This document shows, piece after piece, positions 39,893-45,180 of a stretch of DNA of 45,180 bases; the first letter of the stretch is position 1, and every line of letters starts with the position of its first letter. This stretch comes from Chitinophagaceae bacterium (GTDB taxonomy: Bacteria > Bacteroidota > Bacteroidia > Chitinophagales > Chitinophagaceae). The notes under the pieces were generated by a model. That model saw only the letters and a list, made by a program, of their open reading frames with translations. It made no database searches and was not told the DNA's origin. Both the position numbers and the translations under genes were made by a program. The DNA is taken from assembly GCA_004028765.1 (NCBI GenBank), contig SAIX01000101.1:1-45180 (forward strand), in the 5' to 3' direction.

Positions 39893-40524
39893 GTCCTCTT
39901 TTTCCTGCACAGGTATGCATGCCAGCACATATATGCCGCGATAGTGCGATAAGGTTTCCATGCATCTGCAATCTGTAATACCGCTTCTTTTGATGTGTGT
40001 GCCGCTGATCCTTTCAGGTATTTTACACTGTTCAGCAGCGCAATATCCCCAACAGGGAAAAGATCGCACCGGTGCAATACCATCATGAGGTATACATCCA
40101 CCGTCCAGTTTCCAATGCCTTTGATGGATGTCAATACAGACCGGATCTCATCCTCTTTCATTTCTTGTAAGGAAGCGATGGAAAACTTTCTATCGAGAAT
40201 GGCTTTTGCCAGGTTGCGTGCATACCCGGTTTTCTGCCTGCTGAAATAACAGGCTTTTAATTCTGCATCTGTAAGCGCAAGCAGTTTCACCGGTGTAACA
40301 GGACTAATTTTTTCTTTGAGTTTCGCAAGTGCCGCTTTCGCCGATGCCAGCGATACCTGTTGTTCGAGGATGATATGAATAAGGGTTTCAAAATTTGCTT
40401 TACGCGTCCAGAAAGGGGGATATCCATATTCACGGATAATGGTTTTGAATACCGGGTCGCGCTTCGCCAGGATATCACAATATTCGGGGAGGGTATCCGC
40501 ATCGAAAGAATGTATGCGTCCCAT
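39886..40524 (-). CDS. HhH-GPD DNA glycosylase (AlkA/3-methyladenine type)
   Basis: This 212-residue base-excision repair enzyme has the helix-hairpin-helix-GPD motif IKGIGNWTVDVYLMMVLHR (134-152) and the catalytic Asp at about 160 in FPVGDIALLNS, the AlkA position. It lacks the AlkA N-terminal domain, so it is the short Mag-type glycosylase that removes 3-methyladenine and similar lesions. No Cys Fe-S cluster is present. It starts directly after the enoyl-CoA hydratase stop codon with no intervening base, so the two are cotranscribed, and its stop overlaps the Trm112-like gene tail to tail. Confidence 0.9.
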   Translation of the reverse strand: MGRIHSFDADTLPEYCDILAKRDPVFKTIIREYGYPPFWTRKANFETLIHIILEQQVSLASAKAALAKLKEKISPVTPVKLLALTDAELKACYFSRQKTGYARNLAKAILDRKFSIASLQEMKEDEIRSVLTSIKGIGNWTVDVYLMMVLHRCDLFPVGDIALLNSVKYLKGSAAHTSKEAVLQIADAWKPYRTIAAYMCWHAYLCRKKRTY

Positions 40525-41313
40525 TTATCCCTGCCTGTTTTTTGCAGCGGCAGCCTCTTTGAATTTCCGGATAAAATTTTTGCTGTACTCGCTCAATATC
40601 AACCGGCCACTGATGGCAGCCCGTTCCATTAACAGATCATCCCAGTTGTCGGTTCCCTGCCAGAATATTTTTTTGATATCCTGCATGGCTTCCGTTGATG
40701 ATTGTGCCAGTGTTGCTGATAATTTTTCAACCGCATCATCCACGCCTGCAATATCCGTATATACTTCTGCGAACAAACCATTTCGTCCGGCCCATTCGGC
40801 ACTGCGCCATCGGCCCGCATCAATCGCAAGTTGCGAAAAAGCAGAGAGGCCCATTTTCCGTTCAACAGCCGGGCCAACCACAAAGGGACCGATACCCACA
40901 GCCAGCTCACTCAGTTTTACGTCTGCCCCGGTAGTGGCAATTGCATAATCAGCAGATGCCGCAAGCCCAACCCCGCCACCAATACATTTACCCTGTACCC
41001 GGGCAATGATCAACTGCGGCGCTTTACGCATCGCATTGATCACTTTCGCAAATCCGGAAAAAAACTGAAGCCCTTCCGCTTCCGTACCGATCGCTGCGAG
41101 TTCATCGAAAGAAGCTCCCGCGCAGAATATTTTTTCACCGGCGGAACGCAGTATCATCACTTTCACATCCGCAGTATGCGATACCGATGCAATTGTATCC
41201 GCAAGCCTGGTAAGAATATGGCCCGGTAAGGAATTACTTTGCGGGTGATAAAATTCGATGGTGGCGATACTGTTTTGTACAACTACAGAAACATATTCTG
41301 ATTGTTCACTCAT
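40525..41313 (-). CDS. Enoyl-CoA hydratase/isomerase-family protein
   Basis: This 262-residue crotonase-fold protein has the oxyanion-hole segments KIFCAGASFDELA (61-73) and QGKCIGGGVGLAASADYAIA (107-126), with a catalytic-type Glu136 in LSELAVGIGPFVVG. The second usual Glu position is not obvious to me, so hydratase versus isomerase is uncertain. Its neighbourhood near paaZ suggests a role in phenylacetate degradation (PaaF/PaaG type) or general beta-oxidation. It is upstream of, and abuts, the glycosylase gene. Confidence 0.87.
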   Translation of the reverse strand: MSEQSEYVSVVVQNSIATIEFYHPQSNSLPGHILTRLADTIASVSHTADVKVMILRSAGEKIFCAGASFDELAAIGTEAEGLQFFSGFAKVINAMRKAPQLIIARVQGKCIGGGVGLAASADYAIATTGADVKLSELAVGIGPFVVGPAVERKMGLSAFSQLAIDAGRWRSAEWAGRNGLFAEVYTDIAGVDDAVEKLSATLAQSSTEAMQDIKKIFWQGTDNWDDLLMERAAISGRLILSEYSKNFIRKFKEAAAAKNRQG

Positions 41314-41317
41314 TCTA

Positions 41318-41710
41318 TTATTTCCGTTTTATATGATTATTAAAAATTCTGAAAAATCCATCTTTCAAAAGGTTAACATGAAAGTTTACCAATATCCCAT
41401 TTGCCACTTCTGCAATTTTAAGATAAGTATGAATCTGTTTAAAATGAACCTGAGAAAGGTGTTCTATTGATTTTATTTCAATAATGACAAGGTTATTGAC
41501 CACGATATCAGCCCTGAATCCATTTTCAAATTTGATAGAGTCATATACTACTGGTAAGGCTTTTTGCCGTACAACATCCCAGTTTTTCTTTTTAAGCTCA
41601 TACGTTAATAATTCTTCATAAACCGATTCAAACAAACCCGGTCCTAATCGGGAATGAATTTTTATACAGGAATCAAGTATGTCTCCGGTTATAATATTTA
41701 CATCTGTCAT
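41318..41710 (-). CDS. GxxExxY-family protein (PDDEXK-like)
   Basis: This 130-residue protein has the defining GLFESVY motif (residues 25-31), plus HSRLGPG upstream and FRADIVVNNLVIIEIKSIEHLSQVHFKQIHTYL, in which the Asp and E-x-K residues form a PDDEXK-nuclease-like core. The family is small and widespread in Bacteroidota and Planctomycetes, with unknown function. It is visibly more AT-rich (Lys/Asn/Ile-rich coding) than the flanking genes and has only four bases before the hydratase start, suggesting acquisition by transfer. It is followed upstream by the tandem repeat array. Confidence 0.85.
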   Translation of the reverse strand: MTDVNIITGDILDSCIKIHSRLGPGLFESVYEELLTYELKKKNWDVVRQKALPVVYDSIKFENGFRADIVVNNLVIIEIKSIEHLSQVHFKQIHTYLKIAEVANGILVNFHVNLLKDGFFRIFNNHIKRK

Positions 41711-41834
41711 TGCAAACCTGTTTCTGCATATTTATGAACAGATTTTTTATGATCAAAGGTTATTAGTACGCAAGATAAGCGTGTTTTTTAACCTTTTTTG
41801 AATGAAATACTTCATTATCAAAGACCTCTTTTTT
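41711..41834. other. AT-rich spacer between the GxxExxY gene and the repeat array
   Basis: No gene is seen. A minus-strand AACCTTTG sequence near 41755-41762 resembles, but does not match, the promoter element. This part may hold the promoter of the GxxExxY gene. Confidence 0.4.
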
Positions 41835-42120
41835 CACAGGAGAAAGACAGGAGTTAAAGAGAAAAAGAGACTCCTGTTACACTCTTTCACTCTTTAATCT
41901 CTTATTGAAACTTCCCTAATCACCACAACCCTATTTTTTCGCAGGAGAAAGACAGGAGCTAAAGAGAAAAAGAGGCTCCTGTTACACTCTTTCACTCTTT
42001 AATCTCTTATTGAAACTTCCCTAATCACCACAACCCTATTTTTTCACAGGAGAAAGAAAGGAGTTAAAGAGAAAAAGAGGCTCCTGTTAGACTCTTTCGC
42101 TCTTTAATCTCTTATTGGAA
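41835..42120. repeat. Three tandem 105-bp units with covarying hairpins
   Basis: Two full units (41835-41939, 41940-42044) and a third, truncated one (42045-42120) share a strict 105-base period with only a few differences. Each has a hairpin of arms CAGGAGT/ACTCCTG type (unit 1: 41848-41854 with 41870-41876) and a longer alternative pairing (41854-41869 with 41882-41897, 14 of 16 positions). The closing pair of the first stem is T-A in unit 1, C-G in unit 2 and T-G in unit 3, a compensatory pattern. The last unit overlaps the paaZ stop codon. Confidence 0.85.
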
Positions 42121-44160
42121 CTTTTTCGCCACCATCGTTAATATCGTTGCAACACCCACGATCTCGTCAGTATCGTCCAGTATTTCCACCAGCCATTTCA
42201 CGATCCCTCTTGCAATATCGCTGGGTTCTTTTTTCTCCTGCGCGGTTTTTTCTTTACAGGTAAACCGGATATAGATCTCCGTTCCGGGATATACCGGTTT
42301 GGTGAAACGCAACTCATCAATACCATAGTTCAGCAGCACCGGGTTCTTTTGATAGCTGTCTACAAACAATCCTGCCGCCAGGCTCATCAGCAAATAGCCA
42401 TGTGCCACCTGTCTTTCAAACATCGTTCCGGTAAAATCTGTGTCTTTAATATGTGCATAAAAATGATCGCCGCTCAAATCCGCAAAGCGGTCGATCTCTT
42501 CAGATGTGATCAGTTTTCTTTCCGTAACCAACTGATCGCCTATCTGCAGTTCTTCAAAATATTTTTTAAAGGGGTGCACCGTATCCGTATTCCCTGTTGC
42601 ACCCGGCTGGTAAACACCACTGATTGCGGTGATCATATCCGGCGAACCCTGTATGGCCACGCGTTGCATATAATGTTTTACGCCACGCATGCCGCCCATC
42701 TCTTCACCACCACCTGCACGGCCCGGACCTCCATGAACCAGCAAAGGCAATGGTGAACCATGCCCGGTACTTTCTTTCGCACAGCCGCTATCAAGAATCA
42801 ATACACGGCCATGGTACATACCTGCACCCAACACATATTCCTGTGCAATATTTTTATCGGCTGTTACAATAGAACTTACGAGCGATCCTTTCCCCATTTT
42901 AGAAAGTGCGATCGCTTCTTCGGTTGTGGAATAAGGCATCAGGGTGGATACCGGGCCGAAAGCTTCCACTTCATGCACTTCGGTGCTGCTGAAAGGAGAG
43001 GTGTTTAGTAATAACAGCGGACTGATAAACGCACCTTTTGCTGCATCTGCATCGATCAGTTCCACACTGTCGAGCGAACCATAGATCAGTTGTGAAGACG
43101 CCAGCAGTTTCTGTACCTGTTCTTTCACTTCCCTGCGTTGCGATTCACCTGCCAGGGAACCCATGCGTACTTTTTCATTCAACGGGTTGCCGATAGTAGT
43201 TAGCGATAATGCTTTGCCCAATGCGATCTGTATATCTTCCAGTTTCTCTTCCGGAACAAAAATGCGGCGGATGGCCGTGCATTTCTGTCCGCATTTTGTG
43301 GTCATTTCTTTGCGCACTTCTTTGATGAAAATATCCCACTCCGGCATATCGGGTGTAACGTCTTTTCCGAGAACGATACAATTGAGCGAGTCCGCTTCCA
43401 TCGTGAAAGGAACATTTTCTGATAAGATGCGTTTCCCTGATTTCAGCATCAGCCCGGTGGATGCTGAGCCGGTAAAAGTCACCACATCCTGCGGGCCCAC
43501 GTGTTCTAACAGATCACCGGCACTGCCGCAGATCAGTTGCAATGCGCCATCCGGCAAAATACCCGATGCAATGATTTTTCTTACCACCGCTTCTGTCAGA
43601 AAAGAGGTTACCGTTGCCGGTTTAACCACAGCCGGCATTCCTGCCAGCAGGTTCACCGCAATTTTTTCCAGCATACCCCATACCGGGAAATTGAATGCAT
43701 TGATATGAACGGCTACGCCTTCTTTCGGAATCAGCAGGTGGTGCCCCATAAATGTATTGGCTTTGCCAAGCGGGTGGTGTTCACCATCAAGACAAAAAGC
43801 AGTATCCGGAAATTTTCTGCGGAGCGATGCATAAGAGAAGAGGTTGCCAATGCCACCCTCAATATCCACCCAGCTATCGGCTTTTGTTGCGCCGGTTTGG
43901 TAACTGATGCGGTAAAACTCAGCCAGGTGTTCGCGGAGGTGTAAAGCAAGTGCACGCAGCATCAATCCCCTTTCATGAAAACTCATTTTCCGCAAAGCGG
44001 GATTGCCTTTTGTACGTGCGTAATGAAGAATAGACGCGAAATCGAGACCGCTTGTAGAAGCAGTTGCCACTGCATCGCCTGTTACGGCATTAAACAGCAA
44101 CTGTCCTTCACCATCCCCTTTGATCCATTTACCCTGAACATAATTTTCCAGTGCCTGCAT
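42112..44160 (-). CDS. paaZ: Phenylacetic acid degradation bifunctional protein PaaZ
   Basis: This 682-residue fusion has an aldehyde dehydrogenase domain (1 to about 520) and an (R)-specific enoyl-CoA hydratase (MaoC-like hot-dog) domain (about 535-682). The dehydrogenase Glu255 lies in FTMEADSLN and Cys294 in GQKCTAIRR; the hydratase Asp561 and His566 lie in DLSGDHFYAH, matching positions in Escherichia coli PaaZ. It opens the oxepin-CoA ring and oxidises the resulting semialdehyde in aerobic phenylacetate catabolism. Other paa genes (paaABCDE, paaK) are not in the window. A promoter box lies 19 bases upstream, and the stop falls inside the tandem repeat. Confidence 0.95.
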   Translation of the reverse strand: MQALENYVQGKWIKGDGEGQLLFNAVTGDAVATASTSGLDFASILHYARTKGNPALRKMSFHERGLMLRALALHLREHLAEFYRISYQTGATKADSWVDIEGGIGNLFSYASLRRKFPDTAFCLDGEHHPLGKANTFMGHHLLIPKEGVAVHINAFNFPVWGMLEKIAVNLLAGMPAVVKPATVTSFLTEAVVRKIIASGILPDGALQLICGSAGDLLEHVGPQDVVTFTGSASTGLMLKSGKRILSENVPFTMEADSLNCIVLGKDVTPDMPEWDIFIKEVRKEMTTKCGQKCTAIRRIFVPEEKLEDIQIALGKALSLTTIGNPLNEKVRMGSLAGESQRREVKEQVQKLLASSQLIYGSLDSVELIDADAAKGAFISPLLLLNTSPFSSTEVHEVEAFGPVSTLMPYSTTEEAIALSKMGKGSLVSSIVTADKNIAQEYVLGAGMYHGRVLILDSGCAKESTGHGSPLPLLVHGGPGRAGGGEEMGGMRGVKHYMQRVAIQGSPDMITAISGVYQPGATGNTDTVHPFKKYFEELQIGDQLVTERKLITSEEIDRFADLSGDHFYAHIKDTDFTGTMFERQVAHGYLLMSLAAGLFVDSYQKNPVLLNYGIDELRFTKPVYPGTEIYIRFTCKEKTAQEKKEPSDIARGIVKWLVEILDDTDEIVGVATILTMVAKKFQ

Positions 44161-44179
44161 AACAATCGTTTAAAGGCAA

Positions 44180-44187
44180 CAAAGCTA
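44180..44187 (-). promoter_or_regulatory. TAnnTTTG -7 promoter element for paaZ
   Basis: The minus strand reads TAGCTTTG, an exact match, 19 bases before the paaZ start. Confidence 0.6.
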
Positions 44188-44224
44188 ACGATTGGTAGGT
44201 TTGATTGCTCTTCTGAGAGGAATT

Positions 44225-44689
44225 TTAATCCATCAACCCAAACTGCCGGAGATGGTGGCGTACATGTTTTTCGAGGTAAATCAGTTGCCACTCAAAATCC
44301 AGTTCGCCAAAAAAAGGGTGGATCAACAGCAGTGAAGGATCGGCAGCATATACGTCAAATACCGCATTCATTTCTTCCATCAACTTTTCAATCGCTTCCT
44401 GTATCGATGGATATTTATGCGGCCTCGGCTCTTCCGGAACCATTGGTACACGCAGGTTTCGCGCAAAGGGATCTCCTGTTACTAAAAAACTTCTTGCTGC
44501 CGCAAGTTTTGCCGGATCGGTATTTACGAGCGGAAACCGGATTTTTCCATTGGCCAGTTTGCACACATCGCGCAGGTGTTCCACCATCTGCTGTGCATCC
44601 ATTTTACCCCAGGCGGGTTGTTGCCCGGGTTGTAATTGCTTTAAAAGTGCGGGCAGCTCTTCCCGGAGAAATTTTTCACGCGCAGGCAT
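44225..44689 (-). CDS. DUF1569/DinB-like protein
   Basis: This 154-residue protein resembles the DinB/DUF1569 four-helix family, with histidines positioned as in its metal site: MVEHLRDVCK near the N-terminus, HPFFGELDFEWQLIYLEKHVRHHLRQF at the C-terminus. DinB-like proteins use these for metal-dependent thiol transfer, but DUF1569 members have no assigned function. I chose MPAREKFL at 44689 over a longer frame that lacks family-like sequence. It lies 64 bases upstream of paaZ on the same strand and may be cotranscribed, though paaZ has its own promoter box. Confidence 0.78.
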   Translation of the reverse strand: MPAREKFLREELPALLKQLQPGQQPAWGKMDAQQMVEHLRDVCKLANGKIRFPLVNTDPAKLAAARSFLVTGDPFARNLRVPMVPEEPRPHKYPSIQEAIEKLMEEMNAVFDVYAADPSLLLIHPFFGELDFEWQLIYLEKHVRHHLRQFGLMD

Positions 44690-44746
44690 AACAACGGTTT
44701 GGGGAATGAATTTACTGGAATCCGCAGCAAATACCAGCAAACAAAA

Positions 44747-44767
44747 ATCCCGCCTTAAGGGCGGGAT
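44747..44767 (-). terminator. Intrinsic terminator after adk
   Basis: ATCCCGCC (44747-44754) pairs with GGCGGGAT (44760-44767). On the minus strand it is followed by TTTTTGTTT, so it terminates the adk transcript. Confidence 0.88.
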
Positions 44768-44806
44768 CGCAGTTGGTTGTTGGTTGTAAAACTTTTACAA
44801 GTTACT

Positions 44807-45180
44807 TTATAAAGACATCCGTTGATCAATTTCGCTGCAAAGGGCAGAAAATATTTCGTCCACGCTACCCTCGCCCTTTACAGACACCACTTTGCCAAAC
44901 CGGGCATAATAATCTGCCACTACGGTTGTTTTGGCCCTATACTCTGTAATACGTGCCCGTATCACCGCTTCATTGGTATCATCGCTTCTGCCACTGGTAA
45001 GGCCCCTGTTCAGTAAACGTTGTACCAGTTCTTCCTCGCCCACTTCAAGCGCCAGCACCACGCCAATGGAAGTTTGCTTTAACTGCAACAGTTTATCGAG
45101 CGCTTCGCTTTGCGCCACTGTGCGTGGAAACCCATCAAATAAAAATCCCTTCGCCTGCGGGTTGGCTTCCAGTGCAGAAC
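44807..45180 (-). CDS. adk: Adenylate kinase, 5' part outside the window
   Basis: The open frame runs to the window edge and gives the last 124 or so residues of adenylate kinase. The LFDGFPRT motif, which marks the AMP-binding region, lies at the edge, followed by LEVGEEELVQRLLNRG, the short lid SGRSDDTNEAVIRARITEYR and a C-terminal helix. The lid is the short form without a zinc site. Adenylate kinase equilibrates ATP, ADP and AMP in the cytoplasm. A GTG at 45118 is inside the gene and is not its start. The catalytic P-loop lies outside the window. Confidence 0.93.
   Translation of the reverse strand, partial: SALEANPQAKGFLFDGFPRTVAQSEALDKLLQLKQTSIGVVLALEVGEEELVQRLLNRGLTSGRSDDTNEAVIRARITEYRAKTTVVADYYARFGKVVSVKGEGSVDEIFSALCSEIDQRMSL

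Noticed and set aside
41835..42120. The 105-bp repeat array considered as a CRISPR
   Set aside because: The whole 105-base unit is repeated without variable spacers, and there are no cas genes, so it is a tandem repeat.

Overview
The window looks like chromosomal DNA of a Bacteroidota bacterium, most likely of the Chitinophagaceae/Chitinophagales type. The evidence is at least eleven exact matches to the Bacteroidota -7 promoter element TAnnTTTG just upstream of start codons, Bacteroidota-restricted families (DUF4290; TlpA-type thioredoxin with DUF4369 and DUF5106 regions; bacterial GH3), a MurA with Asp instead of the catalytic Cys, and LPS genes (LptB, LpxD) that imply an outer membrane. 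I see no rRNA, tRNA, CRISPR array, insertion sequence or prophage. Most of the window is a housekeeping mosaic of short transcription units.

Layout. 1-6.4 kb: an amidohydrolase with an in-frame heptanucleotide repeat, then recO, an acyl desaturase and pheS on the minus strand, a DUF4290 gene and murA. 6.5-10.7 kb: nitroreductase, gmk, SDR, M20 amidohydrolase, and a Crp/Fnr regulator followed by an FNR-like box and a SRPBCC gene. 11.3-16.7 kb: dicarboxylate symporter, lysS, GNAT/RluE-like pair, a possible 46-residue membrane protein and an lpxD-type acyltransferase. 16.8-20.8 kb: a lipoprotein thioredoxin with a TPR tail, an exported small protein, an extended SDR, and a metal module (sco and a fur-family gene, divergent from merC) with a perfect 17-bp palindrome in the merC promoter. 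20.9-30.7 kb: cysS, a membrane-anchored EEP-family protein, two tandem rhomboids, rlmD, the TlpA-like protein, metF and lptB. 30.7-37.0 kb: a GH3-family enzyme, a polytopic membrane protein, fabG, a small exported protein without a normal start codon, and a SulP transporter/carbonic anhydrase pair.

The most interesting region is 37.0-39.9 kb. A well-formed TPP riboswitch with a terminator expression platform precedes a tightly packed four-gene operon: class I methyltransferase, AIR-synthase/HypE-like protein, divergent ThiE-like protein and Trm112-like zinc-ribbon protein. None is a standard dedicated thiamine biosynthesis gene apart from the ThiE-like one, and that one lacks the usual Q-x-R-x-K signature. 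This is a good candidate for an undescribed thiamine-related biosynthesis, salvage or modification pathway.

39.9-45.2 kb: an AlkA-like glycosylase, an enoyl-CoA hydratase, a GxxExxY protein, three 105-bp tandem repeat units with covarying hairpin arms, paaZ, a DUF1569/DinB-like gene and the 3' part of adk running off the window. Calls rest on reading motifs and context by eye. No database search, structure prediction or statistics were run.
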